Assembly: GCF_023920705.1 (NCBI RefSeq)
Contig: NZ_CP094657.1
Span: 1,984,001-2,048,000 of the forward strand
Reading direction: 5' to 3'
DNA length: 64,000 bases
From: Acinetobacter sp. XS-4
GTDB lineage: Bacteria; Pseudomonadota; Gammaproteobacteria; Pseudomonadales; Moraxellaceae
Under the pieces are notes generated by a model, which searched no databases, had not been told where the DNA came from, and was given only the letters and a program-made list of their open reading frames with translations. The translations under genes were made by a program, and so were the position numbers. Numbering within the stretch: position 1 is the first letter of the stretch; every line of letters begins with the position of its first letter. Shown piece after piece: positions 55,457 through 64,000 of this stretch.

Positions 55457-57745
55457 TTAGAAATTTTTACGGAATGAAATGCCAAAATAGCGTTCATCAT
55501 CTCTAGGGACTTGACGAGTAATACGGCTACCATTTGTGCTCAGTAAGGTTGCATATGATTTATCCGTTATATTTCGTACATTCAATGCCAATCGCCAGTC
55601 AGAAGCAGTATCAGCTAAAGCAATGCTCGCGTTCAAAAGTCCATATGCACCTTGAATGGTGTTTTGGTTTTGGTCGAGACTGAACTGCACTTTACTTTGC
55701 CACGCATATTGAGTTGAAAGTTCAATTTGCTTGTTATTTGCCAGAGTAAAATAGCGATCGAGCTGGGTATTAAACTTCCAATCTGGAGAAAATGGCAGCG
55801 GCTTACCATTTACATTTGGGCATGAAGTATCGGCAGCCGGACATTTGAAGTCATCAATTCGTGCATGTGTATAGGCACCTGAAAAGTTTAATGCCCAATT
55901 TGGATTAATCTTATATACCGAGTCAATTTCAGCCCCATATGTAGAGACACTTCCTGCATTAACCAAGCGGGTTATCGGGAAACCATTTGGGTCGAGGGTT
56001 CTAAAATTTGCCTGATAGTTATCATAATCAGTGTTAAATAACGCCACATTGACACGCAGACGATTATTCAGCCATTGAGATTTGAGACCAAGTTCGTAAG
56101 AGTTAGCCGTTTCAGGATCAATGACAGGCGTATCATTTTGCTGCATATTAAAATAAACGTTATATGCAGGACCTTTATAACCTCTCGAATAGGTAAAATA
56201 GCCCAATATATTCGGTGTAAAGTCATATTGAGGTCCAATGCGGCCTGAAACTCCAGTTTCACTGGTCGATCCATCACTGTTAAATGAAGAACGAATGGCA
56301 TTTCGGACACCTACACTGCTTGGAACAGTTGAAACTCGGCTGTGATCATAAGACAACTCATCTCGAGTAACACGTAAACCTGCAATCCATCTCAACCGAT
56401 TTGTGAAATGAAAGGTACCTTCACCAAATGCAGCATAGTTGGTGCTGTCTGTGTTATAGATTGCCTTACCAAAATCTACGACATAAGCATTAGAGGTATT
56501 GTTGTACCAAGTTGACTCACGTTGATAAGTCTCATCGTTTTTGTTCTTTGAAAAATATAGCCCCGCGACATAATCAAAAAAACCATGATCGAGCGGTTTA
56601 ATTCTAATTTCTTGAGAAAATTGCTTACTGTTAACATGCCCTAAATCGGCAATTCCGGCAAAATTTGGTGTCGGAGCAGCAAGCTGATCACTATCACCAA
56701 TCTGTGTGTTTTTCCATTGGCGAAAGGCTGTAATGGATGATAATTGATGATTTGTTAATGTCCAGTCTGCGGTAAGTGCTACACCCTGATTGGTATCCTC
56801 AGTCGACGCTTGAGTATTTTCAACTGTACTTCGATTGGTTGGAGATGCCACAACAGGCGATAATGCTGCTGCATAGTTGGCATCGGTATTTTTAACCACA
56901 ATGCCTGTCGGAGCACTTCCTTTTTTATGCAGATAATCGGCCGTAACCCCCAACACTAAACTATCGGTAGGCGTATATTCAAATTTGGTTCTAAAACCAT
57001 AATTTTTATAGCCATTAACATCTTGATTGGTTGTAAGGTTGTCTACATTACCATCAAAATTACCTAATAGCGCCGAGACATTGGCAGTTAATTTTTCAGG
57101 AATTAATGTACCAGATGCTCCTAGTTTAATTCGTTGTTCACTATCACTAGTGGCATAGGCATCAATATAACCAGAGGTTTCACTGGTTGGATTTTTGGTC
57201 ACAATGTTGACTACACCTGCCGATGCATTTTTACCAAAAAGTGTTCCTTGCGGACCACGTAGGACTTCAATACGCTCCACATCTAACAAATCAAGTGTTG
57301 CTTGCCCCGGTCGGCTGTACACAACGCCATCTATCACTGTTGAGACTGAAGGCTCAACACCCGGTGAAGTGGTAACAGTTCCAATACCGCGAACAAATAA
57401 AGAAGTATCCTTATTAGAGGCTCCTGCCCGAAAGTTAACACTCGGTACTTGTGTTACCAATGTTTCAAGTGAGTTTCGCTGTTGCTTATCGAGTTCCTTT
57501 CCACTAATGACTGAAACGGCAACAGGTACTTTTTGGAGTGATTCTTCACGACGTGTTGCTGTTACTACAACGGTTTCTAACTGAGCCACATCCTCAGAAG
57601 AACGTGCGGTATTTGAGACTGTTTCTGCATGAGCTTGTCCCCAAACTGACAAGATACTCAGCGAAAGCAGACTTAAATTTAAAATTTTTTGTTTAGTTGC
57701 TGACGTGAACGGATCACGCGCTACACTCTTCGAATGTATCGACAT
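55457..57745 (-). CDS. TonB-dependent outer membrane receptor 2
   Basis: A 762-residue receptor with a long signal segment (QKILNLSLLSLSILSVWGQAHA), a plug domain (ETVVVTATRREESLQKVPVAVSVISG is TonB-box and plug start), and a barrel that ends in FGISFRKNF. In the same direction as the binding-protein and dioxygenase genes upstream, so it belongs to module 2 and probably delivers the same organosulfur substrate to the periplasm. Only about one third alike to the receptor at 50513 by eye. Confidence 0.88.
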   Translation of the reverse strand: MSIHSKSVARDPFTSATKQKILNLSLLSLSILSVWGQAHAETVSNTARSSEDVAQLETVVVTATRREESLQKVPVAVSVISGKELDKQQRNSLETLVTQVPSVNFRAGASNKDTSLFVRGIGTVTTSPGVEPSVSTVIDGVVYSRPGQATLDLLDVERIEVLRGPQGTLFGKNASAGVVNIVTKNPTSETSGYIDAYATSDSEQRIKLGASGTLIPEKLTANVSALLGNFDGNVDNLTTNQDVNGYKNYGFRTKFEYTPTDSLVLGVTADYLHKKGSAPTGIVVKNTDANYAAALSPVVASPTNRSTVENTQASTEDTNQGVALTADWTLTNHQLSSITAFRQWKNTQIGDSDQLAAPTPNFAGIADLGHVNSKQFSQEIRIKPLDHGFFDYVAGLYFSKNKNDETYQRESTWYNNTSNAYVVDFGKAIYNTDSTNYAAFGEGTFHFTNRLRWIAGLRVTRDELSYDHSRVSTVPSSVGVRNAIRSSFNSDGSTSETGVSGRIGPQYDFTPNILGYFTYSRGYKGPAYNVYFNMQQNDTPVIDPETANSYELGLKSQWLNNRLRVNVALFNTDYDNYQANFRTLDPNGFPITRLVNAGSVSTYGAEIDSVYKINPNWALNFSGAYTHARIDDFKCPAADTSCPNVNGKPLPFSPDWKFNTQLDRYFTLANNKQIELSTQYAWQSKVQFSLDQNQNTIQGAYGLLNASIALADTASDWRLALNVRNITDKSYATLLSTNGSRITRQVPRDDERYFGISFRKNF

Positions 57746-57780
57746 TATTTACCCCATAATTAAGTTTTAAAAGACGGTGC

Positions 57781-58848
57781 TTATTTCACTGATTTCAAAT
57801 ATTCGTACTGCTGAGTTGGTTTCCAGTAGGTCTTTAAATTTGATTGTTCAAGTGCTTGATTTACAAAAGACGGATTAATCCAGCTTTTGACGTCAATATT
57901 TTTGCGTATCAACCCTTGTTGCGTAGCCAAAGTGATTTTTTGCTGCAATTGTTGGGTGTAATAGCCATCAAATAGCGGTGAATATAAAAACTTCAGATTT
58001 ACACCATTAAGTTCCTGAGCATAGATGGATGCTGGATAACCCGATTGGGTAAAAAAGAGTGCGACTTGTGGTACTCGATTTTGCTCATTTGAGAGCCAGT
58101 TGAGCCCTTTTACAACCTGTGTCACCACCTGTTGTGTTTCAGTTGGATGTTGTCGAATAAACGATTGACGACCTAAAAACACACCTTGAGTAGATCCTGA
58201 ACCATTTAACTGACGACTACTTATAGGCAAGTTAACGATGTGTTTGTCACGTAACGCAAAAAATCGAGAAGGTCCCCATGACGCATCAATTTTTTTTGCG
58301 GCCAAAGCGGCATTGACGGCGTTAAAGTCTAAATTGACCACCCGCACATCGCTGAGCTTTAAACCTTGGCTGTTCAATGCACTCACAAATGACAATTCAT
58401 CTGCTGTCCCTCTTAACAAACCAACGCGTTTTCCTTTTAATTCAGCAAAATTTTTGATCGAAAGATCAGATCTTACCGCTAGATAATTGGTGATGCCGCG
58501 CGCCGTTGGAACAAGTAATTGGGTATCTAATCCATTGGCTTTACCAATGATTGGAGGTAAATCACCTAAAAAGGCGAAATCCAGTTGATTGTTGGCCAAT
58601 GCTTCATTAATGGCTGGCCCAGCACCTTTAAAAAAGTGCCACTCCACTTTGACATTGTTTTTTGCAAGTTCTTGCTCAAGCCATTTTTTGTTGTAAAGCA
58701 CATCAACAACTCCACCACCCGCGTGTTTTTGACCAGCTGTCAAATCAGGAGAACCAATTCGGATTGTTTTAAGGCTTTCAGCGTAACTTGCATGTCCAAA
58801 AGCCAATAAGCTCAGCAAGATCAATTTTTTAAAAATTGATGGTTTCAT
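57781..58848 (-). CDS. Sulfonate/sulfate-ester ABC transporter substrate-binding protein (copy 2)
   Basis: A 355-residue SsuA-like protein with a cleavable signal (MKPSIFKKLILLSLLAFGHASYA). FFKGAGPAINEALANNQLDFAFLGDLPPIIG is nearly the same as in the copy at 45340. ATG 58848 has GGAAG five bases upstream; a GTG 12 bases further 5' is less likely. It would bring substrate to the ABC ATPase and permease encoded at 62920-64000. It lies 50 bases after the dioxygenase gene. Confidence 0.88.
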   Translation of the reverse strand: MKPSIFKKLILLSLLAFGHASYAESLKTIRIGSPDLTAGQKHAGGGVVDVLYNKKWLEQELAKNNVKVEWHFFKGAGPAINEALANNQLDFAFLGDLPPIIGKANGLDTQLLVPTARGITNYLAVRSDLSIKNFAELKGKRVGLLRGTADELSFVSALNSQGLKLSDVRVVNLDFNAVNAALAAKKIDASWGPSRFFALRDKHIVNLPISSRQLNGSGSTQGVFLGRQSFIRQHPTETQQVVTQVVKGLNWLSNEQNRVPQVALFFTQSGYPASIYAQELNGVNLKFLYSPLFDGYYTQQLQQKITLATQQGLIRKNIDVKSWINPSFVNQALEQSNLKTYWKPTQQYEYLKSVK

Positions 58849-58898
58849 TATATCTTCCACATTTTTATTGATAAATCAGCGTTGTATTGTTTAGACGC

Positions 58899-59807
58899 TT
58901 ATGACGTAGATGGCTTAACTTGCTTACTCGCTTTGCCATCGATATCAACAGGAACATCGCCTGCCAACGTAACGCGTCGCATAATACGCAAGGCATTACC
59001 ATAATCATTGACGGCTAAATGCTGAGTGGCACGGTTGTCCCAAATAGCGACATCTCCGTCCTTCCAGGTCCAGCGAATCGTGTTTTCTGGTTTGGTAATA
59101 CGATCTTGAAAAATTTCAAATAGTTTGTTGGACTCTTTAGCAGTCAGACCTACAAAACGTTTAAAAAATTGGCCTAAAATTAAGGTTCGCTTACCTGTTT
59201 CAGGATGTACTCTGACCAATGGGTGTTCTGCCTCATAGACCGTTGAAGCAAAGATTTTTTGATGGCGTTTTACGACTTCATCACTTGCGGAAGGCCGAAA
59301 ACCACCATAATCAAAATCATTGGTATGAATCGCACGGAGCTGATTGGCAAGGAGCTTTAGCGGCTCTGGCAATTCATCATAGGCTGCTTCTGTATTTGCC
59401 CATGTGGTATCTCCCCCTCGATTGGGCGTAGTTACCGCTCTTAGAATGCTGATTTTTGGATAATTTGATACAAAGGTGACATCGGTATGCCACACGTCTG
59501 CACGACCGTCATGACGGGAATCAAGCTCAAATATATAAGTCGAACCCTCTGCCACTGGAACAGTAGGATGAGAAATAGGTTGCCCAAGCAATTCGGCAAA
59601 TTTTTCCTGCTCTTGATCTGTTAAATGTTCCTGATTACGGAAAAAAATAACTTTATGTTCAAGCAATGATTGCCTAATTTGATTCAAGACCTCCGGGTTG
59701 AGGTTTGAAGATAATTCAACACCATTAATTTGTGCACCGATACGACCTGCTAAAGGAATTACATCGATTAACTCATTCACTGGTTTTCTTATTAATAAAT
59801 CTGCCAT
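58899..59807 (-). CDS. TauD/TfdA-family dioxygenase (copy 2)
   Basis: A 302-residue 2-oxoglutarate dioxygenase: HTD in [10 protein letters not shown], distal His in [11 protein letters not shown], Arg in RIMRRVTL. Strongly similar through its whole length to the copy at 46513, including the FYFELDSR-like and [14 protein letters not shown] stretches, so they are paralogues that arose by module duplication. Also of the AtsK/TauD type. RBS weak (GAGAA). Confidence 0.88.
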   Translation of the reverse strand: MADLLIRKPVNELIDVIPLAGRIGAQINGVELSSNLNPEVLNQIRQSLLEHKVIFFRNQEHLTDQEQEKFAELLGQPISHPTVPVAEGSTYIFELDSRHDGRADVWHTDVTFVSNYPKISILRAVTTPNRGGDTTWANTEAAYDELPEPLKLLANQLRAIHTNDFDYGGFRPSASDEVVKRHQKIFASTVYEAEHPLVRVHPETGKRTLILGQFFKRFVGLTAKESNKLFEIFQDRITKPENTIRWTWKDGDVAIWDNRATQHLAVNDYGNALRIMRRVTLAGDVPVDIDGKASKQVKPSTS

Positions 59808-59926
59808 ATCATCGTTCTCATCATTGATGATATGAGTTTAGAAATTACACCTTTTAAATTCTGCAACAAAAATTACATAGCATTTCTGCATTTATGAAAA
59901 ATTATTCATAATTCGTCATAATCTCT

Positions 59927-60724
59927 TTAGTGCAGTAAAGCTTTTAATTTGTCGATGTCTTTAACAGAGATATGATTGTATTTTGTTTCTATAATGCCTT
60001 CTTCAACAAACCACTGAATTTCCTTTCTGATACTTTGTCTCGATATTTTTAAAAGTTCAGCCAAATTTTCTTGTGAAAGTTTTAATAAAACCTCAATACC
60101 TTTTTGAGTTTGGGTCGAAAAAAATTCGATTAAATAAATGAGCTGTCGTGCAATTTGTACCTTTAAAGGTTGTGTAGATGTGTGATAGATATCATTGTCT
60201 AAAAGCCTTGTTCTCTGGCATACCAATTTTAAAACCTGATATAGCATGTGTGAATTGTGCTGTATGGTGTGCTTAAAGATATGTTCAGGAATGGTCGCAA
60301 TCACAGTTGCTTCGTGTGCAACATATTCATGCTCTAGCGCAGATTCAGAAATAAGATAGACAATATTTAATAGTGCGCCTGTAGGGATAAAACGATGAAT
60401 AAGATATTTCCCATCGTATGAATTCCAACCTAATTTGAGTACACCACTTAAAACAATGATGAGTTCACGACAGTTTTGATTTCTCGAATATAGCACTTGC
60501 CCTTGATAAAGGTGTTTTATCTTAATTTCATTAAATAATTTCTGCTTTTCTTCAAGCGAACACGCGTCCATGAATTCACATTCTGACAGCATTTGTTCAG
60601 CCAGTTTTTTATATTCAAAGGTAATGTTGAAATCTTGATAACGATTGATATGAGTTTGATCTAATAAATCTAAAAAATGATCATAGTTATTTCTTCTTTT
60701 ATCGTTATAAACAAGTGTTGTCAT
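59927..60724 (-). CDS. Crp/Fnr-family regulator (sulfur module copy 2)
   Basis: About 265 residues. Beta-barrel effector domain followed by HTH LSQENLAELLKISRQSIRKEIQWF, matching the other Crp-like regulator here. ATG 60724 is chosen; in-frame starts up to 60742 add only an Arg/Trp-rich tail. It sits 119 bases upstream of the copy-2 dioxygenase gene, same strand, and 138 bases downstream of exbD, so its own promoter is probable. Confidence 0.85.
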   Translation of the reverse strand: MTTLVYNDKRRNNYDHFLDLLDQTHINRYQDFNITFEYKKLAEQMLSECEFMDACSLEEKQKLFNEIKIKHLYQGQVLYSRNQNCRELIIVLSGVLKLGWNSYDGKYLIHRFIPTGALLNIVYLISESALEHEYVAHEATVIATIPEHIFKHTIQHNSHMLYQVLKLVCQRTRLLDNDIYHTSTQPLKVQIARQLIYLIEFFSTQTQKGIEVLLKLSQENLAELLKISRQSIRKEIQWFVEEGIIETKYNHISVKDIDKLKALLH

Positions 60725-60820
60725 TCGCCATCTCACCATCAAATTGAAGCTCTAAAATAGACCATACAACCTAATCGTGAAATTCAAGTTTAATATAAAT
60801 TTAGATTAAACAATTATATG

Positions 60821-60853
60821 AAAATCAAGATCTCAAATTTGGATCTTGATTTT
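60821..60853 (-). terminator. Terminator of the tonB-exbB-exbD unit
   Basis: Perfect 12-bp stem AAAATCAAGATC (60821-60832) / GATCTTGATTTT (60842-60853), nine-base loop, 28 bases past the exbD stop; flanked by T-rich DNA on the minus strand. Confidence 0.75.
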
Positions 60854-60880
60854 CTTTCGTCTTGTTTATTTTGATAGAAC

Positions 60881-61288
60881 TTAAGACTTAGGCGATGTAA
60901 TGACTGATAGTTTATCAACGCCTACCCGTTCTATGCTGGCCAGTAACTTGGCAACCGTACCATAAGGAACCGTCTCATCTGCATTCAGGTTCAGAGCCAG
61001 TTTAGGATTGGCCGTCTTACGCGTTTGAATGGCCTGTTCGAAGTGTTCAAGAGTGACTTTATCTTTATCCAGATAAATTTCCCCTTTTGGATTAACACTA
61101 ATGACCACAGCCTTGGTCTGATCTGTCACCTGTGTTGGTGCCGCTTTGGGTAAGTTTACCTTAACAGTATTGGTCAGTAAGGGCGCCGTGACGATAAACA
61201 CAATTAACAGAACCAACATCACGTCCACTAGAGGGGTAATGTTGATCTCGCTGACGACATCATCTTGTTCTGATGTTGAAATTGCCAT
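60881..61288 (-). CDS. exbD: ExbD-family biopolymer transport protein
   Basis: A 135-residue inner-membrane protein with one TM helix (ITPLVDVMLVLLIVFIVTAPLL), whose Asp in LVDVMLV is the proton-carrying residue, and a periplasmic C-terminal domain. Works with ExbB and TonB to energise outer membrane receptors. Its start codon shares one base with the exbB stop (TAATG). Confidence 0.95.
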   Translation of the reverse strand: MAISTSEQDDVVSEINITPLVDVMLVLLIVFIVTAPLLTNTVKVNLPKAAPTQVTDQTKAVVISVNPKGEIYLDKDKVTLEHFEQAIQTRKTANPKLALNLNADETVPYGTVAKLLASIERVGVDKLSVITSPKS

Positions 61289-62022
61289 TATGCATATACC
61301 TTTTCTTTATTGTGGTTATGGCTTAACTCGTTGGCTGGAATACTTGTATTTGTTGTTTTTGCCTTGACTGTCTTAAGCTGGAAACCTGATTTTTGGTTTA
61401 GGCTCACGAAATCGGTCGCAAAGTCATCTAGTTCTGCACCGATAGTTTTTACTTTACGCACGAAATAGTTATATGCTAGTACCGCTGGAACAGCCACTGC
61501 AATCCCGATGCCTGTTGCAACTAGCGCTTCACCAATCGGCCCTGCGACGACATCCATACTGGCATTACCCGAATGTGCAATGGCCTGTAAAGCATGGATA
61601 ATCCCAAAGACGGTACCAAATAGCCCAATGAAAGGTGCATTATTACCAATTGATGCGAGCAAGGCAGAGCCTTTTTCTAGCTGGCGACGTTCTGACAAAA
61701 TTTGTTTGCGTAAATGACGCTCAAGTAAATCTTGACGACTCCAACTATGTTGTAAATCTTGATGTGTATCATCGTCTGCATCGGCAAGTGTTTTAAAACC
61801 AGTATTTGCAATGCGTGCTACTGGCCCTTGCCCTGCCTCCGATTTTTGAATCGCATCTTGTAGATTTTTGGCGCTCCAGAATTCTTCTGCAAAGGCTTTA
61901 CTTTGGCGGTTGGCTTTTTGGGTTTGAACCAGTTTAATTACAATCAAACCCCACGTCACAATTGAAAAAGCAACCAATAACCAGATAGTCCCATCGTGGA
62001 TCAGGGAGTTTATATCACTCAT
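61288..62022 (-). CDS. exbB: ExbB-family proton-channel protein
   Basis: A 244-residue protein with three membrane helices, matching ExbB/TolQ: GTIWLLVAFSIVTWGLIVIKL, then LASIGNNAPFIGLFGTVFGI and ALVATGIGIAVAVPAVLAYN. It forms the proton channel with ExbD. Ends in a short cytoplasmic tail. Gap to tonB is 36 bases. Confidence 0.95.
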   Translation of the reverse strand: MSDINSLIHDGTIWLLVAFSIVTWGLIVIKLVQTQKANRQSKAFAEEFWSAKNLQDAIQKSEAGQGPVARIANTGFKTLADADDDTHQDLQHSWSRQDLLERHLRKQILSERRQLEKGSALLASIGNNAPFIGLFGTVFGIIHALQAIAHSGNASMDVVAGPIGEALVATGIGIAVAVPAVLAYNYFVRKVKTIGAELDDFATDFVSLNQKSGFQLKTVKAKTTNTSIPANELSHNHNKEKVYA

Positions 62023-62058
62023 GTTAAAATTCCTTATAGATCAATATTAAGTTAAAAA

Positions 62059-62907
62059 TTATTTCGGGAGTTGATAGTGAATAGGAACATCGACCCATCC
62101 TTCGACTGGTGTTTTTCCTTTTAAGGCTGGTGAGAATTTCCATTGTTTTACGGTTCTCACCGCTGCACTATCGAGTATTTTTTTGCCGCTGCTTTGTTTG
62201 ACTGTCACGCTATCAGGGCTGCCATTTGGCAAGACTTTTACCCTCAAGATGACTGAACCTTCCCAACCTCGATCGAGAGCCTGTTCAGGATATTCAGGCG
62301 CTGGATTACTCAAATAACCCGCATAGCCTTTTGCTTCTGTAACTGGCAAGTTGTCATCAGCAGCTTTCGCAGGTGCTTCAGCGGGTTTTGAAACGGGTTG
62401 CTGAACAGGAGCCGCCACCACGTTTTTACTTAAGGGTTCCGCTACAGGCCGTGGTTGCTCTACTGCCTTATGCTGTTCAACAGGTTTAGGCTGCTCAACG
62501 TGTTTCTGTACTGGTTTTGGTGTCTCTATTTGCTTTTGTACAGGCTGAGGCTTTGGGCTAACAGGCGGTATTTTTGGCTTTTGCACCACTGGAGGGATTT
62601 TAGGTTCAATCACCTTAAGTGGTTCAGGCGGTTTGACAATCTCTATCACCACAGGGTCAGGTGTTTTGACATCAAGCTGAGGTGTAGGAAGCTGTTTGGC
62701 GATATACCAGATTCCCAAATGTGCTGCAGCAACGGCGACAATCGCAATTGCCAAAGCATTCTTTTTTGGCCCAGCAGGATCATTTTCAGCATCTACGTTT
62801 ACGTTATGGCTAAAAGGATCATTAACCGTCGTTGTATGGGTGACCTGATTGGATAATTGCTCAAATAAAAATGCTTTTCTAATCGAGCCTTGACTAAATT
62901 CACTCAT
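62059..62907 (-). CDS. tonB: TonB protein with long proline-rich linker
   Basis: A 282-residue TonB. One N-terminal membrane helix (ALAIAIVAVAAAHLGIWYIA) after a ~50-residue cytoplasmic tail, a periplasmic Pro/Lys/Gln-rich span (roughly residues 85-165, with repeated KPxPV and QPRPV units) and a C-terminal TonB domain (YPEQALDRGWEGSVILRVKVLPNG...QWKFSPA). ATG 62907 has GGAG six bases upstream. A dedicated TonB in the sulfur island suggests that the two receptors here use it. Confidence 0.93.
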   Translation of the reverse strand: MSEFSQGSIRKAFLFEQLSNQVTHTTTVNDPFSHNVNVDAENDPAGPKKNALAIAIVAVAAAHLGIWYIAKQLPTPQLDVKTPDPVVIEIVKPPEPLKVIEPKIPPVVQKPKIPPVSPKPQPVQKQIETPKPVQKHVEQPKPVEQHKAVEQPRPVAEPLSKNVVAAPVQQPVSKPAEAPAKAADDNLPVTEAKGYAGYLSNPAPEYPEQALDRGWEGSVILRVKVLPNGSPDSVTVKQSSGKKILDSAAVRTVKQWKFSPALKGKTPVEGWVDVPIHYQLPK

Positions 62908-62919
62908 CAATAACTCCTA

Positions 62920-63735
62920 TTAACCAATTTTGTCTTCGGTCAAAATCCGAAAAATCTGTTCTTTTAATTGATGCAATTCAAAACTTGAACGATTTCGAGG
63001 ACGCGGCAAGTTGACGGGAATAATCTGTTCAACACGACCAGGTTTGGGTTTTAAAATCACCACACGATCTGCCAGAGTTACAGCCTCTTCCACATCATGC
63101 GTAATAAAAACAGTGGTCATTTTTTGTTGAGATTGAATGCGTAGTAATTCATTTTGCATTTGATGCCGTGTTAATGCGTCCAAGGCACCAAACGGTTCGT
63201 CTAACAGGAAAATGCGTGGTTGCACAACAAGACTGCGTGCAATGGCTACACGTTGAGACATCCCACCAGATAGTTGGTGTGGGTACGCCTTTTCAAAGCC
63301 ATTTAAGCCAATTAACTCAATTGCTTTCTGGACCAGAATATCTTTATCACGTGAAGTTAACGCCTCATTTAATAAACCCAGCTCAATGTTTTGCTCAACG
63401 GTAAGCCAAGGAAATAAGCGGTGTTCTTGAAAAACTACTGCTCGATCGCCGCCAATCCCGCTTACATCGGCACCATCAATTAAAATTCGACCATCAAAAT
63501 CTTGATCTAGTCCTGCCAAAAGACGTAAAAGCGTAGATTTACCGCAACCACTGCTACCTACAATCGCAATAAACTCCCCTTCTTTAATTTCTAGATTAAA
63601 GTCGTGAATGACTTTGACAGGTTGTTGATTAACGACAAAAGACTTATGAACATGGTGAAATGCCACACGTGTTTGAGTATTAGCTTGAAAAGATTGGTGA
63701 TGTTTTTCAGTATTTGTATTAAGGGTAATTGTCAT
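62920..63735 (-). CDS. ABC transporter ATP-binding protein (SsuB/TauB type)
   Basis: A 271-residue ATPase. Walker A GSSGCGKST, signature LSGGMSQRVAIARSL, Walker B IFLLDEPFGALD, and the switch His in FITHDVEEAVTLAD are all intact. The group imports sulfonates, taurine, nitrate or alkanesulfonates. GAGG lies seven bases before ATG. Follows the permease gene and precedes tonB by 12 bases, so all belong to one unit. Confidence 0.92.
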   Translation of the reverse strand: MTITLNTNTEKHHQSFQANTQTRVAFHHVHKSFVVNQQPVKVIHDFNLEIKEGEFIAIVGSSGCGKSTLLRLLAGLDQDFDGRILIDGADVSGIGGDRAVVFQEHRLFPWLTVEQNIELGLLNEALTSRDKDILVQKAIELIGLNGFEKAYPHQLSGGMSQRVAIARSLVVQPRIFLLDEPFGALDALTRHQMQNELLRIQSQQKMTTVFITHDVEEAVTLADRVVILKPKPGRVEQIIPVNLPRPRNRSSFELHQLKEQIFRILTEDKIG

Positions 63736-63744
63736 GGTCTGACC

Positions 63745-64000
63745 TCAATTTTTTCGCCAAGATGTTGCGTAGTTTTCAGTTATTTTGCCCAGCCATGCCA
63801 GAATCGCCCCTAAACCAGCCACCAAAACGGTTGCTGCTATCACACGTTCCATTTCAAAGTTTTGCTGTGCTGCCATCATGTAGCTACCTATGCCAATTCC
63901 AGAGCCCATCAAGTATTCAGCTCCAAAAGATGCCATCCACGAATAGAGCAAGGCCAAGCGAAACCCAGCAAACATTGAAGGTGCAATGCTCGGTAAAATC
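63745..64000 (-). CDS. ABC transporter permease (SsuC/TauC type), C-terminal part
   Basis: The frame is open to the right edge of the window and reads ILPSIAPSMFAGFRLALLYSW, the EAA loop of binding-protein-dependent permeases, then GSGIGIGSYMMAAQQ and two membrane helices to the TGA at 63745. The start lies beyond position 64000. It completes the importer with the ATPase gene downstream. Confidence 0.9.
   Translation of the reverse strand, partial: ILPSIAPSMFAGFRLALLYSWMASFGAEYLMGSGIGIGSYMMAAQQNFEMERVIAATVLVAGLGAILAWLGKITENYATSWRKN

Noticed and set aside
62455..62856. A 133-residue plus-strand frame opposite tonB
   Set aside because: It mirrors the proline-rich repeats of TonB (giving Arg/Leu/Trp runs), has no ribosome site, and is clearly a shadow.

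Overview
The window is chromosomal DNA from an Acinetobacter, most likely a member of the A. calcoaceticus-baumannii complex. The evidence is a complete adeRS-adeAB efflux locus whose proteins are close to, but visibly diverged from, the A. baumannii versions I remember, together with a low-GC background, an Acinetobacter-style DUF6091 solute-binding protein, and aromatic and sulfonate catabolic islands typical of the genus. No rRNA, tRNA or CRISPR array was seen.

Region 1 (1-13830) is an accessory, very AT-rich biosynthetic cluster that I cannot match to a known product. On the minus strand, a D-Ala-D-Ala-ligase-like ATP-grasp enzyme, an amino-acid-kinase-family enzyme and a thymidylate-kinase-like P-loop protein form one unit that runs off the left edge. 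Divergently, a second ATP-grasp ligase, a fusion of an NDP-kinase-like domain to a nucleotidyltransferase-like domain, a DegT-type PLP aminotransferase and a DXS-like thiamine-diphosphate enzyme lead into free-standing NRPS parts: condensation, adenylation and carrier protein, with a nucleotidyltransferase-fold gene between the last two. A hairpin terminator follows, then a PIG-L deacetylase and a formyltransferase. The set implies that a small amino- and phospho-modified building block is made, activated, joined to an amino acid and then deacylated or formylated. The right edge (13951-14046) abuts the C-terminal stump of an AraC-family regulator, so the cluster or an earlier insertion destroyed a resident gene.

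Region 2 (14.1-28.0 kb) is core-like: DUF6091 protein, a hipAB-type toxin-antitoxin pair in toxin-first order with palindromic sites upstream, a LysR / DoxX / esterase / isochorismatase group, adeS-adeR facing adeA-adeB (no adeC follows), and an aromatic-acid-type MFS transporter. Region 3 (28.0-31.6 kb) holds a secreted trypsin-like protease and a small exported protein in AT-rich DNA, a uvrA-like gene fragment, then VF530-type and DUF2147 genes.

Region 4 (31.6-43.4 kb) is a catabolic island for a phenolic compound by meta-cleavage: amidohydrolase and OmpP1/FadL porin on the minus strand; hydrolase, extradiol dioxygenase, flavin hydroxylase, hydratase, acetaldehyde dehydrogenase, aldolase, SDR, acyltransferase and a TetR regulator on the plus strand. 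A perfect 24-bp palindrome at 34457-34480 with related sites near ompP1 and tetR is the likely TetR operator set. Next to it (43.6-44.0 kb) is a multi-hairpin segment ending in a terminator, a candidate structured RNA, followed by another TetR gene.

Region 5 (45.3-64.0 kb) is a sulfur-scavenging island: two paralogous modules, each with a sulfonate-type binding protein, a TauD/AtsK-type dioxygenase and a Crp-like regulator; plus an arylsulfatase, two TonB-dependent receptors, an LLM flavin monooxygenase, an aldo/keto reductase, a dedicated TonB-ExbB-ExbD set, and an ABC ATPase and permease (cut by the right edge). Together they would import sulfate esters and sulfonates and release their sulfur.
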